A stretch of DNA of 64,000 nucleotides, from positions 62,001 through 126,000 of the forward strand of contig NZ_KB899251.1 in NCBI RefSeq assembly GCF_000378105.1. Direction: 5' to 3'. The position numbers and the translations under genes are program-made. The DNA is from Rubritalea marina DSM 17716 (GTDB lineage: Bacteria; Verrucomicrobiota; Verrucomicrobiia; Verrucomicrobiales; Akkermansiaceae). The notes beneath the pieces are model-generated. The model searched no databases. It was given only the letters and a program-made list of their open reading frames with translations, and had not been told where the DNA came from. This document shows, piece by piece, positions 1-9,394 of the stretch (its first letter is position 1; the number at the start of each line of letters is the position of its first letter).

Positions 1-237
1 TTTACTAGCGCCACATTGGAAGCTTTTTAGTATGTGACTTGAAATGAAAGAGGGGGAGTTTTTTTGTTAGGGTTGTTTGGATGCTCTAGGACTAAACTAA
101 GTTGGTGATAACTGATAGCCAAAAATGCGCAATTGGCATCTTTTCTCATTCCTGAGGGCTGAACATGGGGTGTGCCAGCCATATCAACTCGTTGTAATTT
201 TTTGGATGGAGTGGGGGGGAACACCTAGGCTAGGCGT

Positions 238-271
238 AAAAAAGCCACCCAGGTGTCACCTAAGTGGCTTT
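238..271 (-). terminator. Rho-independent terminator of the peroxiredoxin gene
   Basis: An inverted repeat (AAAGCCAC at 241-248, GTGGCTTT at 264-271) has an A-run at its left edge, which is a U-run on the minus strand. It lies about 25 bases past the peroxiredoxin stop codon. Bases 1-237 to its left hold no gene I can support. Confidence 0.8.
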
Positions 272-296
272 GTAAATCTTGAATCGATTGGGCCGA

Positions 297-923
297 TTAC
301 TTGGAAAGGTATTCTGAGACGCCTTCGTGGTTTGCAGTCATGGCGTCATCGCCCTTCTGCCAGTCCATTGGGCAAACTTCGCCGTGTTCCTCGAAGTGCT
401 GAAGTGCGTCGATCACGCGGATACACTCTTTGATGGAGCGACCGAGCGGCATGTCGTTGACCACCTGGTGACGAACTGTGCCAGCTTTGTCGATGAGGAA
501 GAGGCCGCGGTAAGCAACGAGTTCTCCGTCGATTTCTACACTGCCTTCTTCGTTGACGTATGTCTCACCTGCGAGCACATCGTAGTCTTGGGAGATGGTT
601 TTGTTGATGTCAGCAACGAGTGGGTATGTCACGCCTTCGATACCACCTTGGTTTTTCGGGGTGTTGACCCAAGCCCAGTGAGAGAACTCAGAGTCTGTGG
701 AACAACCAACAACCTGAACGCCGCGTGCTTCAAATTCCTTGATCTCTTCTTGGAAACGATGGAGCTCGGTTGGGCAAACGAAGGTGAAGTCTTTTGGGTA
801 GAAGAAGAGTACCACGTATTTTTCACCGATGAATTGATCGAGTGAAAATTCGTCGATGATCTTCTGGCCTTGGACTGCTTTCGCTGTGAATGATGGTGCT
901 TTTTTACCTACAAGTACTGACAT
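297..923 (-). CDS. typical 2-Cys peroxiredoxin (AhpC/Prx1 family)
   Basis: This 208-residue cytosolic thiol peroxidase reduces H2O2, organic peroxides or peroxynitrite. The peroxidatic cysteine is Cys50 in the FVCPTE motif and the resolving cysteine is about Cys184 in EVCPMDW, so both redox residues of a typical 2-Cys enzyme are present. The length and the C-terminal extension after the second Cys fit the Prx1/AhpC subfamily better than BCP or Tpx. It appears monocistronic, with its own terminator downstream. No ahpF or thioredoxin reductase gene is adjacent, so the electron donor is not visible here. Confidence 0.95.
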   Translation of the reverse strand: MSVLVGKKAPSFTAKAVQGQKIIDEFSLDQFIGEKYVVLFFYPKDFTFVCPTELHRFQEEIKEFEARGVQVVGCSTDSEFSHWAWVNTPKNQGGIEGVTYPLVADINKTISQDYDVLAGETYVNEEGSVEIDGELVAYRGLFLIDKAGTVRHQVVNDMPLGRSIKECIRVIDALQHFEEHGEVCPMDWQKGDDAMTANHEGVSEYLSK

Positions 924-1085
924 AATAGTGATTTGTTCTTAGTTAAGAATGTTGGGAGATGCGAGCTTGGGCTGGTGCCCGAGCCGCTTGTTGCGCATGT
1001 ATCTATGCGAGGAGCAGGTGTTTCGCAACTGGTTTCTTAGTGATGCTCCGGAATAGTGGCTATAAGAGAGGCTAATAGAAGGGGC

Positions 1086-1448
1086 TTAGTCCAGTTCTGC
1101 TCTTGGTTTGAAGATTAAAATGGCACCCAAAAGAGAGAGAAGGAGAGCGTAGCCGCCGACTTTTTTGCTCATGCTAGCCAAGCCTGTTGTATCGCTTCCC
1201 ACGAAAAATAAGACGTAGAGACCGCCCAGAAGGCACAGGGCGCCGAAGATTCTTCGGCCGTGCGCTGGTCCCTTGTTCCTACCTAGAATATTTTGACCCA
1301 TGCGCCTGCGCGACATAGTGATGCAGACGTCGTTTAGGGTGAAGGATTCATTGATCTTAGTCGTGCTTTTCAGCGCAGCATAGACCTGCTCTTCATTCAT
1401 GCCTTTTTCTGACAGTTGTTCAATCAGGTCTTCCAGTTCAGGTGACAT
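1086..1448 (-). CDS. small two-TM membrane protein downstream of jetC
   Basis: I do not recognise this 120-residue protein. The first 45 residues are acidic and helical and contain EEQVYAAL, a basic stretch follows (RRRMGQNILGR), then two hydrophobic segments at about residues 68-84 and 97-112. It begins 42 bases after the jetC stop on the same strand and is probably the last gene of that operon. The position is where a JetD nuclease gene might be expected, but nothing here resembles a Toprim or nuclease domain. Role unknown; it could anchor the SMC-like complex to the membrane or be unrelated. Confidence 0.7.
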   Translation of the reverse strand: MSPELEDLIEQLSEKGMNEEQVYAALKSTTKINESFTLNDVCITMSRRRMGQNILGRNKGPAHGRRIFGALCLLGGLYVLFFVGSDTTGLASMSKKVGGYALLLSLLGAILIFKPRAELD

Positions 1449-1490
1449 GTCTAACTGTTATTAGTTTAAGCTAGGATGTCACATCAATTT

Positions 1491-4400
1491 CTAGGATTTC
1501 ACTAATTTTCTAATGGCATCTTTTCTGGTAAGTGACACGGCGATGTTGCGGATGTGATTGAGTTTTCCTTGTCTGTGTTCCTTTTTGGAGACGACCATGG
1601 TTTGGTCGCAGAGGTCAATGGCGTATGGGATGTTTCCTGAGGACATTGAGAAGGCTCCTTGGAGACCGAGTGCACGGAGGGCTTCGATACAATCGCGGAT
1701 TCGCTCGCCAGATAGCTTTGAGAAGGCCTCATCGATCGGCACGAGCCCGATACTGGGTTCTTTTCCTCGTTGATCGTAGCGATGGTAGGCGCGTAGATAG
1801 CAGGCGAGGATCGCGATGAAGTAGGGGGATTGGTTTTCACCACCTGAGAATTTGCCGGATTGTTTGTCTACTGAGGTTTCGTGGCCGTCTGGGTCTCGGG
1901 TATCGAGGACGGACATGTCGTAGTCGTAGTAGTTACGGTAATCGAGGAAGTTGAGTGCTTCAGCATTGTTTGGGTCTTCGACGAGGGTGTTGAAGATACG
2001 TTCGACTTCTTCTTGGGCTTCGGCGTCAATGGATTCGAAGAAGAGCGAGCCTTCTTCGGCGAGGGCACTATTGTCGACCAAGCGCTGGTAGACAGCGAAG
2101 TCTGGATTGCGTTTCTTGCGGATTTGATAGATGTGGATGCCGATCGGTTTTTTGAGCTCTTTGTTGAGGAGTTTGAGCGTGAGGTCGACACGCATGAGGG
2201 CGCTGCGGAGTTTAACAAGTACTTGTTTGCGGAAGATGTTTTGCCAGTTCTTTTCCTCACGTTCGGCCTTGGACTGGTAGGCTGGGATGTCGCTGTTGGC
2301 GATGCGCTCGAGGCGTTCTTCCCAAGCTTTGTTGCTCGTGTCATCAGGGGCAAATTCATTGTAGATGGGGAATTCGCGGCTGAGCTCTTTACGGGTTTCT
2401 ACCAGTGAAGCCCAACTGAGGTGGCTGCGGTCGATGCAGGCGCGTTCGAGTCGAATCGCCTGGGCGACCGCGAGGTCGAGTGCGGGGAACTCGGTGGATA
2501 GGTTCTGGTAGAGTTGCTCCCTACGTTGCTTGTACTCAACATTGTTGGGGTTTTCGGCGATGAATTTGGTGCATTCATCCTCAGCTTCTGAGAGTTGTTC
2601 TTGGAGGTCCTCGAGGCTGCCTTGGCGTTTGCCGAGTTCGATTTTGAGCTCGGACTTGCGCAGGCTTTTGAGCTCGCGGTCGTAGTTTCCGAGTGTGTGT
2701 TCGAGGTTTCCGAGTTCGGCTTCCTTCTCTTCGAACCCACCGCTTTCGATCGATTTGAGTCGTTGGATGTTTTCTTGGAGGCGATCTTCGCAGGCTTTGA
2801 GCTGTTGGATGTCGGCGAGTTGTGCGCCGAGGCTCGGACTGTCGAGGCGTTGCTTGCGGAAGTTTTGTTCGCACTCGGCGAGTAGTTCGGCGAGTGGCTG
2901 CAGGCGTTCGAGCTCTTTACGCACTTTTTGGCGCTCTTGCTCGAGTGTGTGTTTTTGTTGCTCGAGACCCTTAGAGCCGATGTAGGGGATGTTGTCGTAG
3001 TGGGCGCGGCGTTCGGCAAATGGGCGGCGGTAAGTGAAGCCATCTGGAAGAATGGATGCCTTGTGCTTGGTGAGATCTTTGGCGTCTTCCACGCAAATGA
3101 GTCGGCCAAAGAGGTGGTTCACAATCGACTGGGCCACGGGGTCGTGGCATTCGAGGTGGTGGGCGAGGCTGTCTGGCTCTACTCGGGAGTTGAGCTCAAG
3201 TGCTTGCTGTGGGTGAATCAGCGATTCCCCCGGGGCCCCTCCTTTCATTTCACGGTAAATGGTCTCGGCGTAGCGGTAGTTTTCTTCTTCTACCACAACG
3301 GCAAATTTACGGTTGAAGGCGATTTCTACGGCAGGACGCCAGCGTTCGTCTTTGACCTCACAGAGCTCGCGCAGGGCGAAGGCGGCGGGGTCGCCATTGC
3401 GGCGGCGTGGGAGGGTGGAGTTGATTGAATCGAGCAGGGCGGAGCGTTGACTCACCTTGCCGCGATCGAGGGTTTCAAGTCGCGCGGAAATGCTACGTAG
3501 TTTGTTGACTTTCTTTTCCACTTCATCGCGCAGTGGCTTCTCGGCATCTTTGGAGGCGAAGTGGAGGTTGCGCACCGCATCGGCTAGGGTTTCGAGATGT
3601 TCGGTGAGTTCATGGAGCTCACATTGTTCGGCACGACTCAGTACTTTTTCGAGTGTTTTGACCTGTCCGTGCGGGAGGTCGATGCCGGTCTTGATGAGGC
3701 TATGGAGCCAGTTGCGGATCATCTTGCAGCGCAGCACGCGAGCTTCGCCGATGGTGTTGCCTGCCTCTCTGAGTTGGTTGATCTGCGAAACTAATTTTCG
3801 GTTGTCATCACGGATGTGTAAGTAGAGTCTGCCGTCTTCTGATTCGTTGAGTGCATTGCGGAGGAGGTCGCGTTTTTCACGCCCTTGCGTGAGGAGCGTT
3901 TCGAGTTCATGTTCACGGGAGTTCTCCGAACTTGCTTGTGCTTCAAGTTCCTTGATTTCGTCTTCGAGTTCTTCGACGAGTTCGCGTAGCTCTTCGCATT
4001 TGAGGTCGCGACTGATCTCGGCATAGAGGTCCTTGTCGATGATCGATTGCTTGTTTGCTTTGAAGTCGCTGGAGATGGATTCGAGCAGTTCGAGTTGCTG
4101 TCGCAAGGCGGTGAGCTCGCGGCGCAGCGAGAGAAAGGCGTGGTAGGAATCGCGTACTTCTTGGATGCGGATCTCGTCCGGCGGAAGCACATAATTGCGA
4201 CAGAATTTGTTGAAGTTGTCCAGGAAGGTGAACGACATGGCAGCAGGCAAGAGGTAGTCGAGCGTGTCGCGATCGTAGTTGAGGTGGCGGGTGAGAGCCA
4301 TCTCGCGGCGGTATGCTTCCATGGTGTCGTAGCAACGGCCTCCAGTCTCGTTGATGAAGTCTTTGAATTTTGGGAGTTCCAGCGGGAAGCCGAAGGAATC

Positions 4401-4835
4401 GATCCAGTCGGTTTTGTCGAGCTTCGCTGGAATCATGAATCCATGACGGCGAGACGGCGTGTTTTGCGCGGCGTTGTCGAACTCGATTCTCAGCCCCCAG
4501 GTTTCAACTTTTTGCTGGTCTGGCCAGGTGAATTCTAGGGCGACGTAGGTGATTGCTCCGTCGTTGCGCATGTATTGTGGCAGACCGTCGATTTCATCTT
4601 TGGTATCACCAAGGCAATAACTTTTGAGTGTGCGTGAAGAGGCGCGGCCGGTGGCTGATTGGTTGTATTTCGACTTTTGGTCACCGATCAAGACGAGCTG
4701 GATCAAGTCCATGAGGATGGATTTTCCAGAGCCTGTGACCCCAGCGATCAAGAGGTTGCCATTGATGTCTAGGCTGTCTTGGTAACCAAACCAATTGATG
4801 GCGTGGATGCGGGTGAGTTCGATGTTTTGACTCAT
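1491..4835 (-). CDS. jetC: SMC-like ATPase JetC/MksB (MukB-like condensin)
   Basis: This 1114-residue protein has the split ABC ATPase layout of SMC proteins. A Walker A motif GVTGSGKS lies at residues 32-39, the signature SGGENQ at about 997, and Walker B VPIDEAF with Asp1035-Glu1036. Between them are long charged coiled-coil arms (about 260-480 and 640-950) around a globular middle (about 480-620) that may act as the hinge. The length and the JetA/JetB neighbours place it in the JetC/MksB family rather than SMC or SbcC. It starts 21 bases after jetB. Known relatives extrude DNA loops; in Wadjet systems they restrict circular plasmids together with JetD. Confidence 0.88.
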   Translation of the reverse strand: MSQNIELTRIHAINWFGYQDSLDINGNLLIAGVTGSGKSILMDLIQLVLIGDQKSKYNQSATGRASSRTLKSYCLGDTKDEIDGLPQYMRNDGAITYVALEFTWPDQQKVETWGLRIEFDNAAQNTPSRRHGFMIPAKLDKTDWIDSFGFPLELPKFKDFINETGGRCYDTMEAYRREMALTRHLNYDRDTLDYLLPAAMSFTFLDNFNKFCRNYVLPPDEIRIQEVRDSYHAFLSLRRELTALRQQLELLESISSDFKANKQSIIDKDLYAEISRDLKCEELRELVEELEDEIKELEAQASSENSREHELETLLTQGREKRDLLRNALNESEDGRLYLHIRDDNRKLVSQINQLREAGNTIGEARVLRCKMIRNWLHSLIKTGIDLPHGQVKTLEKVLSRAEQCELHELTEHLETLADAVRNLHFASKDAEKPLRDEVEKKVNKLRSISARLETLDRGKVSQRSALLDSINSTLPRRRNGDPAAFALRELCEVKDERWRPAVEIAFNRKFAVVVEEENYRYAETIYREMKGGAPGESLIHPQQALELNSRVEPDSLAHHLECHDPVAQSIVNHLFGRLICVEDAKDLTKHKASILPDGFTYRRPFAERRAHYDNIPYIGSKGLEQQKHTLEQERQKVRKELERLQPLAELLAECEQNFRKQRLDSPSLGAQLADIQQLKACEDRLQENIQRLKSIESGGFEEKEAELGNLEHTLGNYDRELKSLRKSELKIELGKRQGSLEDLQEQLSEAEDECTKFIAENPNNVEYKQRREQLYQNLSTEFPALDLAVAQAIRLERACIDRSHLSWASLVETRKELSREFPIYNEFAPDDTSNKAWEERLERIANSDIPAYQSKAEREEKNWQNIFRKQVLVKLRSALMRVDLTLKLLNKELKKPIGIHIYQIRKKRNPDFAVYQRLVDNSALAEEGSLFFESIDAEAQEEVERIFNTLVEDPNNAEALNFLDYRNYYDYDMSVLDTRDPDGHETSVDKQSGKFSGGENQSPYFIAILACYLRAYHRYDQRGKEPSIGLVPIDEAFSKLSGERIRDCIEALRALGLQGAFSMSSGNIPYAIDLCDQTMVVSKKEHRQGKLNHIRNIAVSLTRKDAIRKLVKS

Positions 4836-4856
4836 GATAGAAATGTGTAGTGGGGG

Positions 4857-5543
4857 TTAGTCCTGCTCTTCTTGAAGCTGTTCGTTGCTGGGCTCTGGAG
4901 CGGTGGAGCTGTCGGGATTGTCGAGCTCGAGCGGAGGGGTGCTAGCGCCTAGGTTGCTGGCTGTTTTTACCCATTGTTCGATCCCTGGGAATGGGATGGC
5001 AAAGCGTAGTGTGGGGAGGATCTGGATTGTGGAATCTGAGAAGTCGTCCTCCCAGTCGGTTTCAATCAAGTTGTGGCGTGCGAAACTGCGCAGGATCTCT
5101 TTCATACGCGATTGAGATAGCGGTTGAAGGTTGGGGAATTTGCTTTGGAATTGTTCGTTAAATTCGCGCAGGTTGAGGTTGACTTCATGGGCGCCATGTT
5201 CGCGTACTTCGACGTCGTAATCGTACCAGAGCGCGAGTGCCACGAGGGTCTCATCGCGCTTCATTTTACGGGTGATAGCGGAGACCTCGGGCACAGCCAT
5301 GAGGAGGCGTTCATCGCGCTGCAGGATGAGCTTGAGACCCATCAAGCTTGCCCATTCCTCTACCCAAGGAAGGTGTTCGACGGCCCAGTCGTAGAGTGGG
5401 CGCTCGGTATTGCGGCTGCGGATGATGGAGCCGTGCGCGAGGAGGCGATGACCGATCTCTTGGAGCATGGAGCGTTCGCGTTCGCGTAGTTGTTCGTTGA
5501 ACAAGGAATGCTGGGTGTCGTTAGCTGACGTTGAAAGACTCAT
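4857..5543 (-). CDS. jetB: JetB/MksE condensin subunit (DUF4194 type)
   Basis: This 228-residue protein sits between jetA and jetC, as in Wadjet/MksBEF operons. It has the usual small-subunit build: an N-terminal helical part with LPWVEEWASLMG, a central winged-helix-like part (ETLVALALWYDYDVEVREHG, then SRMKEILRSFARHNLIE), and a disordered acidic C-tail. The ATG at 5543 was chosen because it lies 34 bases after the jetA stop; longer readings of the frame overlap jetA and have random composition. It probably bridges the JetA kleisin and the JetC heads. Confidence 0.85.
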   Translation of the reverse strand: MSLSTSANDTQHSLFNEQLRERERSMLQEIGHRLLAHGSIIRSRNTERPLYDWAVEHLPWVEEWASLMGLKLILQRDERLLMAVPEVSAITRKMKRDETLVALALWYDYDVEVREHGAHEVNLNLREFNEQFQSKFPNLQPLSQSRMKEILRSFARHNLIETDWEDDFSDSTIQILPTLRFAIPFPGIEQWVKTASNLGASTPPLELDNPDSSTAPEPSNEQLQEEQD

Positions 5544-5577
5544 GATGGTAGGTAAAGGGTGCGTGGTTGCTGGGGGC

Positions 5578-7002
5578 TTATTTATGGTGGAGCGTGAATG
5601 GGTCGATGTAGCGATCATCCACGAGTTCGGCATCGGGCATCTCAGTGTAATCGCTTGAGTCCCTTGGCGTTTTGATTTCGTAGCTGCTATCGAGTGCCTC
5701 GGAGTGCAGCAAGAGGGCCACGGTATTGAGGGCCCATTGCTCGTGGTCGGTTGGTAGCTCGGCTGAGGCGAGGCCTTGTTCTGGGATGTCGAGGGTGCTG
5801 GCGTAGCTATTGGCGCGCATGACCGAGAGCGAGGCATTGATGTTTTCTGAAATTTCATCGAGGGCGAAGTCGATGTCTGCCTCATCGAAGTATTCGCTGA
5901 GTGGGTTTGGTGTTCCTTTCTCGCGCTGGATGCGTGGGGTGAAGAGTGAGTCCATGCCACCGAGGAGGTCGACGTGCGGGATCTTGAGGTCAGGGAGTTG
6001 GAGCGCTAGCGGCAGGGAATTGAGCTTACAGCCAGCGTATTGGTCGTTGATGGTTTCGAAGAGTTCGCGCACTTCGGAGCGGCGACCACTGGAGACTTCT
6101 TGCAGGTAGCGGAAGCGTGCGAAGGAGCGCCGTGCAAATTCGGCGGCGCGTCGGTCGACGGCTTCAGCCTGAGGCTCCACACTATTGAGCATGTGCTGGG
6201 TGTCTTCGAGCTGCTGCAGTACATAATCCGCCACTTCACTTTCGTTGAGGTCTGGGCGGCGCTTCTGCATTTCCAGCTCCATTTTAGCGACGACCTGCGG
6301 GTTGCGGCGGATGCTTTCTAGTTGGTTTTGGATCAGTGGCATGCGCACTGGTAGATCCAAGTCGATCAAGGATTTGTATGCGCGCTGCGAGATGTGTTCA
6401 GAGAATTCATCGTAGAGGACTTGGAGGTTTTCCTTGAGCGTGTCTGAGTGAAGCTGTCTTTGGGTGAGACGCGCCATGCTCTGCTGCATCGAGCGCAGCT
6501 CTTGGAGTCCGTAGCGCAGGTTGTCATTGCATACTTCGATGTCTGCGAGTGGGTGGTCCTCGAAGGCTTGCTCATCCATGATGCGGGTGCAGACAAGGTG
6601 CAGTTTGTCGGTGAAGTTGACTTGCTCAGGGTGTGCCATGCGACGTAGGCATTCAAGAAGAAGCTCGGCCCGGCTATCGAGGTAATAGACGCGCTGGTAG
6701 TCGCTGCGCCTTGGTTCCTCTAGCCACTGGCATTGTAGCATCTGGCGTAGCATCTCAGGAGCTGTGATCGTCTGCGCCTCCTCGGAGTCGTCAGTCGGGT
6801 CACCCTCTGGGAATGACGCCTGGTCGATCACGTCCTGGCATAGCTGGAGTAGCTCAGGGCGGCTCAGTCCCACGCCGTGGCGGTGCCGCTGCAGGGACTC
6901 GATGCCGTCTAATACGTCGATGTATTGCTTTCCATACCGCCATGTCAGTACGGAGAAGAAGCTATTGGGGGTGTCTCGGAATATTTGCTTACTGAGGCTC
7001 AC
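5578..7002 (-). CDS. jetA: JetA/MksF kleisin-like subunit
   Basis: This 474-residue protein is the first gene of a tight leftward operon (34 bases to jetB). The N-terminal half looks like a winged-helix dimerisation region (SFFSVLTWRYGKQYIDVLDG), followed by long helices with RRSFARFRYLQEVSSGRRSEVRELFE near residues 290-315 and an acidic C-terminus. This matches JetA/MksF proteins, which link the ATPase heads as MukF does. The start is GTG at 7002; an ATG 20 bases upstream runs into a stop after four codons, so it cannot be the start. No jetD gene lies on either side in this window. Confidence 0.85.
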   Translation of the reverse strand: MSLSKQIFRDTPNSFFSVLTWRYGKQYIDVLDGIESLQRHRHGVGLSRPELLQLCQDVIDQASFPEGDPTDDSEEAQTITAPEMLRQMLQCQWLEEPRRSDYQRVYYLDSRAELLLECLRRMAHPEQVNFTDKLHLVCTRIMDEQAFEDHPLADIEVCNDNLRYGLQELRSMQQSMARLTQRQLHSDTLKENLQVLYDEFSEHISQRAYKSLIDLDLPVRMPLIQNQLESIRRNPQVVAKMELEMQKRRPDLNESEVADYVLQQLEDTQHMLNSVEPQAEAVDRRAAEFARRSFARFRYLQEVSSGRRSEVRELFETINDQYAGCKLNSLPLALQLPDLKIPHVDLLGGMDSLFTPRIQREKGTPNPLSEYFDEADIDFALDEISENINASLSVMRANSYASTLDIPEQGLASAELPTDHEQWALNTVALLLHSEALDSSYEIKTPRDSSDYTEMPDAELVDDRYIDPFTLHHK

Positions 7003-7383
7003 AGCCGCTCAGAGTACGATCATCTCAATGGCTGGAAAGTGGGAATTTCACTATTTCAAGTGCTGCTGCTAGGAGGTCGGAAAATTTCAAAAAAATGCGT
7101 GAGTTCTGGACCCTTCTAGCTCTCGACCCGCTGGCATTCTGAGCTATCGACGCATTGTTTTCAAAATTTCAATTAAGCGGTCAGGATAGTAAGGAAGTAT
7201 TGATTATATTCTAACTCTAAACTTCGTGCTGGTGGGGGGAATGGGGAGCTTGTGGTGCAGGCGCTGCTGTCTAAAATTTGAATGGAATCGGCGCGCTGTG
7301 GTATGGATTGTTCTGAGCGGGAAATTCGATCAAGAAATAGAAGCATCTTGCCGATGTGTAGGGGTTGACGCTGGGCGGTATAG
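7003..7383. other. divergent intergenic region, no gene seen
   Basis: This 381-base gap separates the leftward jet operon from a rightward TIM-barrel gene and must hold both promoters. It is AT-rich around 7080-7215. I see no convincing ORF, tRNA, palindromic operator or hairpin, and no -35/-10 pair clear enough to call. Confidence 0.6.
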
Positions 7384-8427
7384 ATGCCAGAAAATAGCCA
7401 CAATCTTATGGAGAATAAAATAGAATTGAAAGCCGGTGTGGAGTTGGGAGTGTGCCCGACGCACGTGAAGTTTGTCGGTGGATTGGTACCAGGTGAAGAC
7501 GCCAAGTTACCGCGCACTGAGAGTGGTGAGCTCTACGCGGTGGCGGAGATGCGCACCTTGCAGGAGCGTTCACCTGTGGCGATTGAATCTGTGCAGATTT
7601 CCCAGTTCAATGGTACCGATGCAGCGGATCTCGATGAAATGTATGGTGGTTTACGTGACCTTGGTTTGACGATTCACATTATTTTGATGGTGGGTGGGGC
7701 TGACCCAATGAACCCTGCTGACGAGGATGCTGTGGTTTCACAGCTGATTGAAGGGGTGAACACGGCGAAGAAATTTGGCACCACTCAGGTAGGTTCGACT
7801 TCATTTGAAGAGTGGCTTTCTGGGAAAGAGCGCCTCGAGGGCGCAGCATTTGAAGCGGCAGTGGCGCAAGTAATCAAAGTGCACAAGCGCGTGTATGATG
7901 AAGCGGATATTGCAAATTCTAGCATTGAAAAGTGGCATCTCGAGTTCCTGCGTGGCACCGAGTTTGCGACGTTCACCGATGCAGGGCGTGCTTGGGAGGT
8001 AGCGAAGAAGCTCAATGATATGATTGGCAAGAAGTTCTTCCGTCTATTGATCGATGCGGCACATTGCGCCGATGGTCCACTGTCATTGGAAGAAAATGCC
8101 AAGTTGATTGCTGAGATTGCTGAATCTGGTGAGCTTGGGATGTTCCATGCTTCTGCTGCGACGACTCGTGGTCACCACAGCACCGATGATGGTTGGATTG
8201 CGGCGCTTCTTGCGGAGTGCGCCAAGACTGGCAAGCTTGAGCAGGTGATTGTGGAGCTTTTCCACCATGAAGATGACGCTCTCGCTCCGATGCGCGATGC
8301 GATTGAAGGCTTCGGTGTGGATACGCTTGATGGCAAGTCCTACACTGATGCTGTGGTGGACGGTCTACGCGACGCTGCGCTACGACTCAATAACTTGGTG
8401 AATCGTGGCGTGCTCGCTGCGAAGTAA
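7384..8427 (+). CDS. xylose-isomerase-like TIM-barrel protein
   Basis: This 347-residue protein alternates helices and strands like an AP-endonuclease-2/sugar-phosphate-isomerase barrel. Likely metal-site segments are DAAHCADG, GMFHASAATTRGHHSTDDG and VELFHHEDD, which place His, Asp and Glu at strand ends. The substrate is unknown. ATG 7411 (MENKIELKAG) is an equally plausible start, giving 338 residues. It converges on eboC and has its own strong terminator. Because EboE in the same block has the same general fold, a link to that pathway is possible but only inferred. Confidence 0.65.
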   Translation: MPENSHNLMENKIELKAGVELGVCPTHVKFVGGLVPGEDAKLPRTESGELYAVAEMRTLQERSPVAIESVQISQFNGTDAADLDEMYGGLRDLGLTIHIILMVGGADPMNPADEDAVVSQLIEGVNTAKKFGTTQVGSTSFEEWLSGKERLEGAAFEAAVAQVIKVHKRVYDEADIANSSIEKWHLEFLRGTEFATFTDAGRAWEVAKKLNDMIGKKFFRLLIDAAHCADGPLSLEENAKLIAEIAESGELGMFHASAATTRGHHSTDDGWIAALLAECAKTGKLEQVIVELFHHEDDALAPMRDAIEGFGVDTLDGKSYTDAVVDGLRDAALRLNNLVNRGVLAAK

Positions 8428-8456
8428 TCCAATCGTTATCGATTGATTGTTTTAGG

Positions 8457-8490
8457 ATGCGGTCAGCTCGGTGAGCTGGCCGCATTTTTT
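8457..8490 (+). terminator. Rho-independent terminator of the TIM-barrel gene
   Basis: A 13-bp stem with one mismatch (8457-8469 with 8473-8485) and a 3-base loop is followed by six T residues. It ends at the stop codon of the convergent eboC gene. Confidence 0.85.
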
Positions 8491-9388
8491 ATGTGGCGGG
8501 AGCCCAGCGCTGCAGCAGGAGGGCGAGACCAAAGAGTAGGGTGGTGGCGACAGCGGCTCCTACAGAATGGGACGCCACCACGGTGGTGTCCAGCAGGCAA
8601 AAGCCCGCCAACGACATGGCGACAAACTTGCCTTTATGAAACTTGAGAAAGTGGAAGGCGCTGAGCATCCAAACCATATAGAGGCTGAGGGCGATGCTTG
8701 CTTCGAGCCGCGCTGCGCTGAGGTCTACCCGAAGTACCAAGAAGCATAGGAGGGGCAGAGCCAGCATCAATGTGATGAGTGATTTGCGCCAGGTGAAGGG
8801 ACTGGGTGATGATTCTGTGCGAGCGACACTGGCGAAACTAACGGTGTAGGCGCCCACTGCGACTGCGATGCCGATGATGCTGCCATTGAGGCCATCGGGC
8901 TGAACCATGGCGTAGCCGGTGAGTATGAGAAAGATGCGGCAGGCGGCAATGAGAGGAAGGCCGAGCCACGGTGATTTTTTGTGCCAGATCGAGTAGGCGA
9001 TGATACTGCCGCTGAGGGGGACCAAGGTACCGAGCAGCGCCGCCCCCACTGTGCCGCTGCTGAGATAGCTATAGCATAGTGGGATGACGGTTCCGGCGCT
9101 TAGCATCGCATAGGCACTGGTGAAGATGCTCGAACGCATGAGGATGCCCGATGGAATTGGGCGGGTGGGCTTGTGGGTCATGTCGAACTCGACATCGATC
9201 GCGTCGCCTAAGAAGCATCCACCGACGTAGAGTAGTGATGCGCTGAGGCAGGCCACAAAGAGTAAGATCGCATGCTCAGCATGGAGACCACCGGCGATGA
9301 GGAAGCCGACGATGAGGTTCGACCAGACGGTGGGGAGGTTGGACACGCGGCCGGTGGCGAGGAGCGCGGAGGGTTTGCTTAATTGCAT
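8489..9388 (-). CDS. eboC: UbiA-like prenyltransferase EboC
   Basis: This 299-residue polytopic membrane protein starts with RVSNLPTVWSN, typical of EboC, and has the first UbiA Asp motif as GDAIDVEFD (Asp62, Asp65, Asp69) followed by KPTRPIPSG. The usual Asn before the first Asp is Gly here. About eight hydrophobic segments follow. UbiA enzymes transfer polyprenyl chains to aromatic or other acceptors at the membrane. EboC belongs to the ebo cluster, known from cyanobacteria and other bacteria and linked to metabolite export to the periplasm. It starts 6 bases after eboE, so the two are co-translated. No eboA, B, D or F is seen here. Confidence 0.82.
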   Translation of the reverse strand: MQLSKPSALLATGRVSNLPTVWSNLIVGFLIAGGLHAEHAILLFVACLSASLLYVGGCFLGDAIDVEFDMTHKPTRPIPSGILMRSSIFTSAYAMLSAGTVIPLCYSYLSSGTVGAALLGTLVPLSGSIIAYSIWHKKSPWLGLPLIAACRIFLILTGYAMVQPDGLNGSIIGIAVAVGAYTVSFASVARTESSPSPFTWRKSLITLMLALPLLCFLVLRVDLSAARLEASIALSLYMVWMLSAFHFLKFHKGKFVAMSLAGFCLLDTTVVASHSVGAAVATTLLFGLALLLQRWAPAT

Positions 9389-9394
9389 GGAGGC

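Noticed and set aside
1881-2408. Long plus-strand frames opposite jetC
   Set aside because: They are antisense shadows of a GC-biased coding strand, with skewed composition and no start signals. The same holds for frames opposite clpB (28874-29662) and sucC (18150-18968).
1491-7002. Complete Wadjet defence system
   Set aside because: No jetD is present in the window, so only the JetABC/MksFEB part can be supported.
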